Below are positions 7,756-16,154 of a stretch of DNA of 64,000 bases, one piece after another. This DNA comes from Bacteroidota bacterium (GTDB taxonomy: Bacteria > Bacteroidota > Bacteroidia > Chitinophagales > Chitinophagaceae), in assembly GCA_018266775.1 (NCBI GenBank), contig JAFDZS010000010.1:307983-371982 (forward strand). Reading direction: 5' to 3'. Numbering within the stretch: position 1 is the stretch's first letter; the number at the start of each line of letters is the position of its first letter. The position numbers were made by a program, and so were the translations under genes. The notes beneath the pieces are model-generated. The model saw nothing but the letters and a program-made list of their open reading frames with translations, was not told the DNA's origin and did no database searches.

Positions 7756-10413
7756 TTAATTCCCCATTCCCTGCTGCGCATTCTGCATACTATCCATCTC
7801 ACCTTTCATGTTCTTGCGCTTAAATAATGAAACATCTAATTTACCAAAACGCCAGTTAAAACTTAAACGCATTAACTGGGGGTCACGGCGGCGTTCAGTA
7901 TCATAAATCAAATAGCTGCTCTCTGCATGCGACGCACTTAAACGGGTGCGGAATACATCGCTCATCTGCAATGTAAGCGATGCAGTGTTATTCTTCATAA
8001 AATCTTTTCTGATGGCAATATCAACACCATAGTTGGGTTTAATATACCCTTGTGCACCGGGCTGCGCCTGGCCAAATCCGCCACCCATCATCCGCCCACC
8101 ACCGCTGCTGCTGGACGGCACCAATGTTTTAGCCTGGTAATCGCCACTCAGCTGTACGGAATAGTTTTTGGGCAATTTAAAGTTGTTATTAACCTTGGCA
8201 AACCAGCTTACCTGCGATTGGTCAGCGCTGCCTGGTATATTACCCGCTTTTAACTGCGTTTGATACAGGTTGAGGTTAGTGGAAAGATCCCACCATTTGA
8301 TAAACTTATCACGCAGCGTCAGCTCCAGCCCATAAGTAAAACTGCTGTTGGCATTGGCATAAGTATTAAAAGTAGCGCTGTCTGAAATGGCAGGGTTGGG
8401 GTTTACATCACGGTATTGATAACGGGTGATGAGATCTGTGGTATTCCTGAAATATAAAGTGGTTAATAAAGAATGTTTATTGGTAAACTGGTTCTGGTAA
8501 GACAGTTCCGCAAGATTGGTAAATTCCGGCACCAGGTTGGGGTTGCCTTTTGAAATATTCAACGGATCAGTTACATCTATAAACGGAATCAACTGGAAGA
8601 AATTTGGCCGGTTGATCTTCCTGGAATAGTTCAACTGCATATCCTGCTTATCAGTCAGCTTGTAAGTGAAGAAAGCGCTGGGAAAAACGCTGAAGGGATA
8701 GCTGTTGCTGAAGGTTTGATTCTTGGTAAGCAAATTACCATCATACTTGCTGCTTTCAACACGTAAGCCCAACTGGTAAGTAAAATTCTTTAACTGCTGT
8801 GAGAATGTGGTGTAAGCAGCATACACTGCATCATTAAATTTATAATCAGTTATTGTATTGCTGCCGTAAAACGACTGACCCTGGCCATCTTTATACACAT
8901 TAATGATGGTATTAAAGCTGGTAAACTGGCGGAAGGCTGCCCTTACACCTGCTTCCACTTTAATTTTATCTGTAATGGGGTTTGCATAATCAGATTGTAC
9001 CGTTGCATATTTGGTTTCGCCACCGCCTGTAGTGTTCTGGAATAAATTCAAACCTTTAGGTGTGTTGCCCGATGTGAATTGCTGCTGCAGGTTGTCTGAT
9101 TCATTATCATTCTTGCTGTAATTGAAATTAAAATCTGCCGTTAGCTCCTTGCCCGATTTAGCGTAGTTATGTTTATAGCTCAGCATGCTGCCATAATTCC
9201 TGAAATTACCAATACTGCTCGATGTTCTTGTTGACAGCTCGCTTGTTTTTAATGAAGAATAAGAAGTGTCGTTCTGGCTTGTCAAAAAGTCGTTGGTTTT
9301 AAAATGCCCCCTTACCGCACTACCGCCAATAGTAAACGTATTCCTGTTATTGAGGAAATAATCCATACCCAGGCGGCCAAAAGCGAAGTAACCATTATTA
9401 ACCGGGTTGTTATTTTGTACGGCATGTGCTGTGTTGGTACTAAAAAAGTCAGTACGTTCTGTTGAAACTTCGCTCTTCGATTTTCTGATGCCGAGCATAC
9501 CTGATGCAAAAAAGTTTACTTTTTGCTGTTTGATGTTGATGTCGCCACCAAATCCCGGCCTGGCTCTGCTGTCGATGCTTGCCCTAAGGTTGCCATTATA
9601 GCCCGCTTTGCGGTTTTTCTTCAGCACGATATTTAAAATGCCGGCGCCGCCACCACTGGCATCATACTTGGCACTGGGGTTGGTGATCAGTTCTACCGAA
9701 GCAATGGCATCGGCAGGAATCTGATCCAGTGTCATCGTGGTTGGCCTTCCATCCACAAAAATTTGTGGGGCTGCATTGCGCATGGTTACATTGCCATCAA
9801 TATCCACATTCACACTTGGAATATTTTTCATCACATCAACAGCTGTACCACCAACACTGTTCAGGTTTCTTTCCACATTAAAAACCTTACGGTCAATGTT
9901 CATGGTCAGCAATGGTTTGCTGGATTCAACAGTAACGTTCTGCAGTTGTACTGCATCCACTTCCAGTTTAATATTGCCCAGGTCTTTATCCACCGCATTA
10001 AGCATACTGCTCATATCGCCATTGCTGTTTTTCATATTGGCAAAATTGATCTGGAAAGAAATTTTGGCTTCGTGCGATTTATAGCCGATAGCTGTGATCT
10101 TGAGTTTATACTGGCCCATGATATTTACATTCTCCAGGCTGAATTCTCCTTTCTTGGTGGTAAGCATGCCGCCAACAACCATGTCCCTTCTTTTTTTGGT
10201 CATGGTATCCAGCCTGTTCTGTATTAATTGAACAGAAGCCGCATCGATCGGCTTACTGGTGGTGGAGTCGATGATCTTGCCATAAAAATGACCCAGGTTC
10301 AGGTTTTGTCCGCCGCCCATTTGGCCGCGGCCCTGTCCGCCGGGCATTTGTGCAAACAAAGTGGTACTGATTACAGTTAGTGTAATGGTTAAACAGCTCT
10401 TAAAAAAATGCAT
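7756..10413 (-). CDS. Outer-membrane beta-barrel / TonB-dependent receptor-like protein
   Basis: The protein has a signal peptide (about 1-21), then a Gly/Met-rich stretch, and a carboxypeptidase-regulatory-like domain (about 42-160, starting H-F-Y-G-K-I-I-D). A TonB plug domain follows, with the family motif I-F-V-D-G-R-P-T near residue 225 and D-A-S-G-G-G-A-G near 250. An approximately 600-residue beta-barrel completes it. This is the Bacteroidota outer membrane beta-barrel family related to SusC-like receptors but without a SusD partner. The substrate is unknown. Gly/Met-rich segments occur at both ends (after the signal peptide and near residue 770). The gene stands alone, with a strong terminator behind it. 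Confidence 0.85.
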   Translation of the reverse strand: MHFFKSCLTITLTVISTTLFAQMPGGQGRGQMGGGQNLNLGHFYGKIIDSTTSKPIDAASVQLIQNRLDTMTKKRRDMVVGGMLTTKKGEFSLENVNIMGQYKLKITAIGYKSHEAKISFQINFANMKNSNGDMSSMLNAVDKDLGNIKLEVDAVQLQNVTVESSKPLLTMNIDRKVFNVERNLNSVGGTAVDVMKNIPSVNVDIDGNVTMRNAAPQIFVDGRPTTMTLDQIPADAIASVELITNPSAKYDASGGGAGILNIVLKKNRKAGYNGNLRASIDSRARPGFGGDINIKQQKVNFFASGMLGIRKSKSEVSTERTDFFSTNTAHAVQNNNPVNNGYFAFGRLGMDYFLNNRNTFTIGGSAVRGHFKTNDFLTSQNDTSYSSLKTSELSTRTSSSIGNFRNYGSMLSYKHNYAKSGKELTADFNFNYSKNDNESDNLQQQFTSGNTPKGLNLFQNTTGGGETKYATVQSDYANPITDKIKVEAGVRAAFRQFTSFNTIINVYKDGQGQSFYGSNTITDYKFNDAVYAAYTTFSQQLKNFTYQLGLRVESSKYDGNLLTKNQTFSNSYPFSVFPSAFFTYKLTDKQDMQLNYSRKINRPNFFQLIPFIDVTDPLNISKGNPNLVPEFTNLAELSYQNQFTNKHSLLTTLYFRNTTDLITRYQYRDVNPNPAISDSATFNTYANANSSFTYGLELTLRDKFIKWWDLSTNLNLYQTQLKAGNIPGSADQSQVSWFAKVNNNFKLPKNYSVQLSGDYQAKTLVPSSSSGGGRMMGGGFGQAQPGAQGYIKPNYGVDIAIRKDFMKNNTASLTLQMSDVFRTRLSASHAESSYLIYDTERRRDPQLMRLSFNWRFGKLDVSLFKRKNMKGEMDSMQNAQQGMGN

Positions 10414-10576
10414 GATAAATTTTGGTATTTGATGTCTTTAGACGGTTTATGGTAAAAAAACTGGCGGTTAAAAAAAGAATGCGCAAAATTGCGGGCAAAA
10501 CTTTGCATAATGGTTTCACAACAGGATGAGTGGTTGTATAACTTGTGGAGTTGCAGTACTTGTTAAAACGGTGTTA

Positions 10577-11209
10577 TCAATTGCTTAAAACCTGGATCAG
10601 TACCTGTACCAGTCCTATTAAAAACCCAAAAACACCACCCACCACTTCCAGGAACTGGAATTCTTTTTTGGTGATCTGCTGCAGAATTTCTTCTAATTTT
10701 TCTGATGAAAAGCCGGCTACTTTTTCGGTCACAATTTTTTCCAGGTCAAGGTCATGTTCCAGTTTATTCATGTAGCTTTTCATCAAAACAGGAAAGAGGC
10801 TTTCCAGTTCAGTTAAAAAGGCAGCTTTTAACTGGTTGATTGTTTTCTCCCCGATAAACATGGAAAGCATGGGAAAAAGGGTGGAGAGTTTTTCCCTTAA
10901 AAAACCATCAATATGTTTTTCAATTTCCGGCCTTAATTTCTCCAGGTTTTCAGGATTGGTAACCTTGGCTTCAATTTCTGCAAACGACAAAAATTCCTTG
11001 CTTACCACTTGCCCCAGCTTTTGCGCAATAGCCTGTTGGTTCTTTGGGAAGATGCCCTGTATGGATAACCCAAAAACTTTAACCGGGTTGCGGGGATGAA
11101 ATAACATCTTAATGGCAACCCACGTAGTAACCCAACCTGTAAAGGTGGATAAAATAACTGGTAAAATATAGTGCAGCCAATGCATAACGGGAGCCAATTT
11201 GGGTTGCAA
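10577..11209 (-). CDS. DUF445 family membrane protein
   Basis: This is a 210-residue protein with a membrane helix at about 12-32 and a second one at the C-terminus (about 188-208). Between them is a helical region with the family-typical K-M-L-F-H-P-R-N-P and I-F-P-K-N-Q segments. DUF445 (YheB/YjiN-like) proteins have no settled function. A second Met at residue 9 would give an alternative start just before the first helix. Confidence 0.8.
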   Translation of the reverse strand: MQPKLAPVMHWLHYILPVILSTFTGWVTTWVAIKMLFHPRNPVKVFGLSIQGIFPKNQQAIAQKLGQVVSKEFLSFAEIEAKVTNPENLEKLRPEIEKHIDGFLREKLSTLFPMLSMFIGEKTINQLKAAFLTELESLFPVLMKSYMNKLEHDLDLEKIVTEKVAGFSSEKLEEILQQITKKEFQFLEVVGGVFGFLIGLVQVLIQVLSN

Positions 11210-11245
11210 AATAAAATCATTTATGCCACTTGCTCAAAATGTAAT

Positions 11246-11276
11246 TTTGAAGAAGAAATGTTTTTTACTAATTTTG
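11246..11276 (+). promoter_or_regulatory. tRNA-His promoter, Bacteroidota consensus
   Basis: TTTG at 11246-11249, a 19-nt spacer, and TAATTTTG at 11269-11276 match the Bacteroidota sigma-A consensus perfectly. It ends 18 nt before the tRNA. Confidence 0.75.
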
Positions 11277-11294
11277 CCGTCCAATCCAAAAAAC

Positions 11295-11369
11295 GGTAGC
11301 CATAGCTCAGTTGGTTAGAGTATCAGATTGTGATTCTGAGGGTCGTGGGTTCGAGCCCCATTGGCTACC
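11295..11369 (+). tRNA. tRNA-His (GTG)
   Basis: The sequence folds as a cloverleaf. G-1 is at 11295, the acceptor stem 11296-11302 pairs with 11362-11368, and C73 is at 11369. The anticodon stem TCAGA/TCTGA encloses the loop TTGTGAT with anticodon GTG at 11330-11332. The T-arm contains GGTTCGAGCCC. The G-1:C73 pair is the histidine identity mark. CCA is not encoded in register: the next bases are CCCCA. The 3' end overlaps the stop codon of the convergent serine recombinase, making this gene the probable integration site of the neighbouring element. Confidence 0.95.
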
Positions 11370-12873
11370 CCCAAGAGGACAAAGCAGAAAATTCCTGTTT
11401 TTGTCCTCTTTTATTTTGGCTGAAAGCCATGCCCATATTGTATATTAGCTTGACAGCTTCGTTCACTCTGGTGGTTCGAAAGTGTTCTCCGTCAAATTCC
11501 AATTTTTCAGGAAACATCGAACCAACTATATTTCTTTTAACCTCTGCATTGCCGGAAGTATATAATGAATCAATAGTCTCCAGAACAACCAGTGATTTCT
11601 CTATAAGCGGTTGAATATTAGTGAAGGTATTCATATCAGCTATTTGTTGTTCGGCCTTAATTATTCCTTGTTCACATTCCTTTTTAATGGTTCGAAAATC
11701 GTCCGCTTCGATGCTGTCGCTCAACATTAATTCTCGGGCCTTAGATTCCCTGGAGTTGAGGCGGTTTATTTCTTCTTTGAGGGAATTGATGGTCTTATTT
11801 CTGTCATTGCCGGCCTGGTCATATACATCTTTCAATGTCAATTTGTACAATTCCTTTACAGCCGGATCCGGTTTATATTTTTGTAATTCTTTTATCATGG
11901 CATTATTGACAATTTCTGCCTTAAAACGAACACCGCAGGCACTGCTACAATGATAATAATCGTAATATTGTTTTCTTCCACGACTACTGCTTGCTGTTAG
12001 CAGCCGGCCGTCTTTAGAGCATATAATGCTTCCTCTAAGCGGGAATTTTTCAGGGGCTCCGATAGATACTACCTGGTACCTGCGACGACCATCTAAAAAC
12101 GCCTGGACATCATAAAACAACGCCTCGCTGATGATTGCGGTATGAAGTCCTTGCACCATTTGAGCCGCTTCAGTTTTATAAGCCTTTACTATTATTTTCC
12201 CCATATAAATGGGGTTTCTTAAAAGAGTCCAAAACCCATTTTTCTGGAGATTAAAACCACGCTCTTGCGCCTTTTTTAAAATACTTTCAGATGTATATTT
12301 TCCGGTCGCCAGTTGTTCAAAGATCCATTTGGCCATTGGCGCATCTTTATTCGGCGCAATATATCTTCTGCCGTCAGGAGTTGTCAGATTATCATAACCA
12401 AACGGGGCCTTACCCATACAACGGCCTTCTTTTTGTGCACGGCGTTGCCCCGCAATTACATTCAAAGCACGGCGGTCATTTTCCACCTCAGGTGAAGCGA
12501 GATAAAATGCAAGCATTATTTTGTTTTCCGGAATTTCAAGATCAAGTGGCTGTTCTACTGCCTGCGGCTCAGCACCAAGATTATTGAGTAGTTTTATCAT
12601 CTGATATGCATCAGCAGCATTCCTGCTGAATCTATCCCATTTTGTAAAAAGAATCAGGTTAGCTGAATGCTTAAACTTCCTCAACTGAAGCAACATTTTA
12701 TTGAACTGTGGTCGTTCAAAAGTTTTAGCACTGGCATCTTCAATATAGGTGGCAAGAACATGGTAGTTGTTAATGCTGCAATAGCGTAGTAAGGTTTCTT
12801 CCTGGCTACGCTGGCTATATCCTTTTGTTTGCTCCTCTGTGCTTACCCGTACATAGAGAATTGCTTTTTTCAT
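11365..12873 (-). CDS. Large serine recombinase (integrase of the element)
   Basis: The resolvase domain occupies about residues 1-150, with catalytic Ser in Y-V-R-V-S-T (Ser11), the usual K-W-D-R-F-S-R segment near 95 and A-S-P-E-V-E-N-D-R-R near 130. A recombinase domain (about 165-270) follows, then a zinc-ribbon (C-S-K-D-G at about 290 and H-C-S-S-A-C near 314) and a coiled coil (about 355-430). At 502 residues it is a normal length for this class, which performs site-specific integration and excision through a Ser-DNA intermediate. Its TAG stop and last codons lie in the tRNA-His acceptor end and terminator. A small gene overlaps its start, probably co-transcribed. Confidence 0.92.
   Translation of the reverse strand: MKKAILYVRVSTEEQTKGYSQRSQEETLLRYCSINNYHVLATYIEDASAKTFERPQFNKMLLQLRKFKHSANLILFTKWDRFSRNAADAYQMIKLLNNLGAEPQAVEQPLDLEIPENKIMLAFYLASPEVENDRRALNVIAGQRRAQKEGRCMGKAPFGYDNLTTPDGRRYIAPNKDAPMAKWIFEQLATGKYTSESILKKAQERGFNLQKNGFWTLLRNPIYMGKIIVKAYKTEAAQMVQGLHTAIISEALFYDVQAFLDGRRRYQVVSIGAPEKFPLRGSIICSKDGRLLTASSSRGRKQYYDYYHCSSACGVRFKAEIVNNAMIKELQKYKPDPAVKELYKLTLKDVYDQAGNDRNKTINSLKEEINRLNSRESKARELMLSDSIEADDFRTIKKECEQGIIKAEQQIADMNTFTNIQPLIEKSLVVLETIDSLYTSGNAEVKRNIVGSMFPEKLEFDGEHFRTTRVNEAVKLIYNMGMAFSQNKRGQKQEFSALSSWG
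11373..11416 (+). terminator. tRNA-His terminator inside the recombinase 3' end
   Basis: AAGAGGACAAA (11373-11383) pairs perfectly with TTTGTCCTCTT (11400-11410) across a 16-nt loop, followed by TTATTTT. It fits a rho-independent terminator for the tRNA. The same bases encode the last codons of the recombinase, and the dyad could alternatively form the arms of a serine-integrase attachment site. Confidence 0.65.
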
Positions 12874-13021
12874 AAAAAACCGTTTTCGTTAGGTATGCTA
12901 AATTATACAAAAAATCGAGCATAATTTTCGCCTCATTTTCATTAACAAATAATCCGTTGTCTGCCAAAACTTTGCGGGCTTGTGAAGGTGATATTTTTTG
13001 TATAATTGGAGAGTGGAACAT
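12815..13021 (-). CDS. Small element protein upstream of the recombinase
   Basis: This is a 68-residue protein whose centre (residues about 9-45) reads S-P-S-Q-A-R-K-V-L-A-D-N-G...E-A-K-I-M-L-D-F-L-Y. I recognise this pattern from small conserved proteins that sit beside recombinases in Bacteroidota mobile elements. No catalytic motif is visible; a helical DNA-binding or accessory role is only a guess. It overlaps the recombinase start by 59 bases in another frame, which supports coupled expression. The last third, inside the recombinase overlap, is less conserved-looking. Confidence 0.6.
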   Translation of the reverse strand: MFHSPIIQKISPSQARKVLADNGLFVNENEAKIMLDFLYNLAYLTKTVFYEKSNSLCTGKHRGANKRI

Positions 13022-13044
13022 CGATTTAAATGAAATTACATTTA

Positions 13045-13332
13045 CTACAGGCCTTTTAAATAGACTTTACTATTGTCAAAACAATTATGCGATGGATAAT
13101 AATAAATGTAGCCAAATTCATGTAAATTATTCATACACTTGTTATAAGTATAACGGGCATTTATTTTGGCAAACTTCATTATACTTCTTCTTAAAATAAT
13201 TACAGGATTGACACCTCCATTTAAATTCCATTGTTGCAACAAAGCCATGTATAGACTGATATGCGTGGTCCCGATCCTTACATCATCTTCAATAGCTTCA
13301 TAAAATTTAGTCATTGCAGGGAAAAGTTCCAT
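13045..13332 (-). CDS. Small winged-helix-like element protein
   Basis: This is a 95-residue protein with the pattern T-H-I-S-L-Y-M-A-L-L-Q-Q-W-N near residue 23. A later T-Y-N-K-C-M-N-N-L-H-E-F-G-Y-I segment is typical of small helix-turn-helix proteins found beside recombinases in Bacteroidota conjugative elements. It is probably a DNA-binding regulator or recombination accessory factor; this rests on pattern and context only. It is 16 nt downstream of the 252-residue gene. Confidence 0.65.
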   Translation of the reverse strand: MELFPAMTKFYEAIEDDVRIGTTHISLYMALLQQWNLNGGVNPVIILRRSIMKFAKINARYTYNKCMNNLHEFGYIYYYPSHNCFDNSKVYLKGL

Positions 13333-13348
13333 TACTTAAACATTATTT

Positions 13349-14107
13349 TTAAACTGAAATACTGCGTTTAGAATATTTTGAATTCCCGCCACGTTTCTTC
13401 TTAAGTAGTCCTTTGTTCCCTGGTCCCTGGGAATCATTTTCTGTTTCTTCAGTTTCCTGGTTATTCGTTTGTTTCTTTTTTAAATGAATTTGCTTTTCTA
13501 ACAAACGATTTTTTAAAAACCGATAAGCCTCGTCCACAGATATGCCAACCTGCCCCTCAAAGAGATAAAAACGCTGACTTATATCAAATTTGCTTTTTAC
13601 AGGATTGATGCTACCAAATAATTCCTGGTAAGGAGCGCCTTGCCAATATTTTAGTTTAAGGCCTGCAGCAATTGCGAAACCTTCTTCAGTTATTTCCAGT
13701 CTGGATATATTTTCCATAACTGCTTCCAATTGCAGTTCTTTTTCCCAACTTGCCTTGTCATTCCAGTTCAATTGCTTTTTGGAAGAAAAGTCAAATGCGT
13801 TTTTCCAATCAATTTTTTTCATCAAATTTTCAAGATTGACGATGTCAATGTCGTTAATAATCGAATTAGCTGTAATCAATTCTGTTTGAAGGGTTGCATC
13901 ATAATACCTTAGTAAATAAGCATCATGTTTTATGTCCTTTTCAATGAAAAATTGAAAAACTAACTGCTCATTGCCTTTCTCAATTTTTTGCGGCAGAAAA
14001 AAATGACCAGGATTAAAGCAAATTCTTTTTAATAAAAAATTTCCGGTGTTTTCAAAACCCAGAGAGTGCAATTGTTTCTCTAATGAAATGATATTTTCGA
14101 TGTTCAT
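13349..14107 (-). CDS. Hypothetical ICE accessory protein with basic C-tail
   Basis: I do not recognise a named domain. The protein is 252 residues, soluble and mixed alpha/beta, with no signal peptide. Residues about 170-200 (the F-D-I-S-Q-R-F-Y-L-F-E-G-Q-V-G segment, then S-V-D-E-A-Y-R-F-L-K-N-R) look well ordered. From about 205 on it is low-complexity and charged, ending in a strongly basic tail that contains G-L-L-K-K-K-R. That tail resembles the C-termini of two other proteins of this element (the 408- and 1833-residue proteins). It lies 37 nt downstream of the 408-residue gene and is probably co-transcribed. Confidence 0.7.
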   Translation of the reverse strand: MNIENIISLEKQLHSLGFENTGNFLLKRICFNPGHFFLPQKIEKGNEQLVFQFFIEKDIKHDAYLLRYYDATLQTELITANSIINDIDIVNLENLMKKIDWKNAFDFSSKKQLNWNDKASWEKELQLEAVMENISRLEITEEGFAIAAGLKLKYWQGAPYQELFGSINPVKSKFDISQRFYLFEGQVGISVDEAYRFLKNRLLEKQIHLKKKQTNNQETEETENDSQGPGNKGLLKKKRGGNSKYSKRSISV

Positions 14108-14144
14108 GATAATGCTTTTTAGTAAAAGGAGTGAGGAGTATTTT

Positions 14145-15371
14145 TTAAGATACTCCTAAACCTTTTTTATGGCTTTCTCTTTTTTTGGGCAATAGCGTGT
14201 TGTCTTTTTGTTTGCCTAATAGTTCTTTACCCGGCTTCACTTCCTTGCTCAGCTCTTTTTTTTTATCATTGCCCATATCTTCCTTTACAGCTTTGCCGGC
14301 TTCTGTTTTACCAACGGATTGATATTTCTCTACTGATTCCTTTGCAACCATTTTCATGTTGGAATCATACAGGTTAACCTTTTTAAACTGGGGATCAGCT
14401 TCAATAAACATTTTGTGACTGCTGCCATCCTTTTCAATGGTTACAGATTGCACGTTTCCTTTCTGTAATGATTGCATTAATGCTTTTTCTTTTTCGGGAT
14501 CCTTTAAATCTGCGATGGCAAATTTCCCAACCGCTGTTTTCAAATTAAAACCATAGTTTTCATGGTACTGCTTTACTTCAAAGTTGTTTTTGTTGTCCTT
14601 ATTGCCTAAGTCCAGTTGCAACCAGGCTTTATAAGGCTGGTTTTCCTTAGTTACAAGGTCTTTGTGCACGGCACGGCCATCCAGTAAATTGAAGGCCTCC
14701 TTTGAGGTAATGCCTTTGCCCTTATTGATGTAAAAGGTTTGTTCCATTTTTTCACCATTTTTTTTTTGCAGGGAGGCATTATAACTGTTGAAAAAATACA
14801 TGTCTGTTTGATCAGACTTTTTAAAATTCAATGTGGCTTCAAATGGTTTTTTGTTGATCTCCGCATTGTACTTCAATTGAAATTCAGGCTTGCCTTCAAC
14901 CAAGTTTTTTTCAAGGGCATCTTTAAGATTTTCACCAAAGCCCATGTATTTGATATTATCTGTCAAATACTTTAAATTCTCGTTGTTCATAATACTTGTT
15001 TTTATTTGTGAATTAATATTTGATGATTGTTGGTCTATATGGTCAATTAATGCATCAGTAAACGGGTTGCCTTCATAATTGTATAAACCATTTGCGTCAG
15101 GATTATTTGAAAGCCCGGTAGTACTTGTGCCGTAAGGAATTTTATTAAATACATCCCAAAGGGAATTAAAGTGAATGACAGCGTAATTATCGTAATCACT
15201 ATGGTTGTTAAATGCAAATTCCTTGGCCTCAGTTTGAGATTTGAAAAATTGTATAGCATCTTTTTCAATGAAATACAGGGATCCATTATAAGCCATCCAG
15301 TTTTCGCCTCTTATTAATGCATCATTGCATAGTTCCAGCACCTCATCTGATATAACATGTTCATTATTCAT
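14145..15371 (-). CDS. Conserved ICE protein (TraN-distal accessory)
   Basis: This is a 408-residue soluble protein. From about residue 128 it contains a module beginning M-N-N-E-N-L-K-Y-L-T-D-N-I-K-Y-M-G-F-G-E. F-N-S-Y-N-A-S-L and Y-I-N-K-G-K-G-I-T-S-K-E-A-F-N-L-L-D-G-R-A-V segments follow. I recognise this module from conserved hypothetical proteins of Bacteroidota conjugative transposons. The N-terminal 125 residues appear to be an added domain. The tail is lysine-rich and ends T-L-L-P-K-K-R...G-L-G-V-S, resembling two other element proteins. Function is unknown; a role in DNA processing or as a transferred protein is speculative. Confidence 0.75.
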   Translation of the reverse strand: MNNEHVISDEVLELCNDALIRGENWMAYNGSLYFIEKDAIQFFKSQTEAKEFAFNNHSDYDNYAVIHFNSLWDVFNKIPYGTSTTGLSNNPDANGLYNYEGNPFTDALIDHIDQQSSNINSQIKTSIMNNENLKYLTDNIKYMGFGENLKDALEKNLVEGKPEFQLKYNAEINKKPFEATLNFKKSDQTDMYFFNSYNASLQKKNGEKMEQTFYINKGKGITSKEAFNLLDGRAVHKDLVTKENQPYKAWLQLDLGNKDNKNNFEVKQYHENYGFNLKTAVGKFAIADLKDPEKEKALMQSLQKGNVQSVTIEKDGSSHKMFIEADPQFKKVNLYDSNMKMVAKESVEKYQSVGKTEAGKAVKEDMGNDKKKELSKEVKPGKELLGKQKDNTLLPKKRESHKKGLGVS

Positions 15372-16129
15372 TGTAAATCCGGAAGTGTAATGGCCTTAAT
15401 AATTTTATTATTATGCACCCTTAGCAGTAGATGCCTGCCGCCATTTTTTTCATTGATTTCAATGGCCAGGTATTTCGCATCAGGAATAGTGAATTTTTCC
15501 AACGCAACCACTATGCTGTTTTTGCTATTTGCTTTAACCTGTTTGATATTGCCTGCAATGAACAGCGACTGCAATTCATTTTCCTGGGTGGCTGTTCTTT
15601 TGCTTTTATGTTTGTCCCTGATATAAAAGCGCAGAAAATCGATGTCATAATCCAGCGGACTGTTATTCGTTATCCATAGTTGATAGTAAATAGTATTTTC
15701 TTTGATGTAAATTCCCGCAACCTGTCCTTCCACATCCCAGCTATGGCTGCGGATGCCACGAAGCGTTAAAGGATTATCTGCAATACCTCTGGCATATTCC
15801 GATAGGGGAACCTGCTGTTGTACCGGAACCTGGTAAATCCAAATGGCCGGTGTTTCGGCATATTGAACAGGGAAGGCATATACGCTGCCATCAGTAGTAA
15901 CTACACTTAAATTGGTAAACTGGAAATCCTTGGTGGCTGCTTTTACCAGTAGAATATTGTCTGCATCTTTTACAGGTTGTATTAATATATCCTTCGTGCC
16001 CCGGTCCACATGACGGATGGCGAATGGAAATACAAGGGTGGTGGTCTTATCAGTGCTGATTTGTACCGTTTGTGCATTGCCCAATAATTGTAACAGGCAA
16101 CTGGTGAGAATGATGATTAAATATTTCAT
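15368..16129 (-). CDS. traN: Conjugative transposon protein TraN (DUF4138)
   Basis: The protein has a signal peptide (about 1-19, ending L-L-G-N-A-Q) and a beta-rich periplasmic domain with V-F-P-F-A-I-R-H-V-D-R-G (about 32-43), the landmark of TraN. In CTnDOT-type systems TraN is an outer part of the type IV secretion channel. Its start is 25 nt after the TraM stop, and its stop overlaps the next gene by 4 bases. Confidence 0.88.
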   Translation of the reverse strand: MKYLIIILTSCLLQLLGNAQTVQISTDKTTTLVFPFAIRHVDRGTKDILIQPVKDADNILLVKAATKDFQFTNLSVVTTDGSVYAFPVQYAETPAIWIYQVPVQQQVPLSEYARGIADNPLTLRGIRSHSWDVEGQVAGIYIKENTIYYQLWITNNSPLDYDIDFLRFYIRDKHKSKRTATQENELQSLFIAGNIKQVKANSKNSIVVALEKFTIPDAKYLAIEINEKNGGRHLLLRVHNNKIIKAITLPDLQ

Positions 16130-16154
16130 GATGATGATTTTTAATTTTCAAAAA

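Noticed and set aside
9737-10227. Plus-strand reading frames opposite the beta-barrel receptor
   Set aside because: They are antisense shadows of the receptor gene with no start signals or recognisable domains.
12291-12587. Plus-strand reading frame opposite the serine recombinase
   Set aside because: It is antisense to a well-conserved recombinase domain and shows no protein-like pattern.
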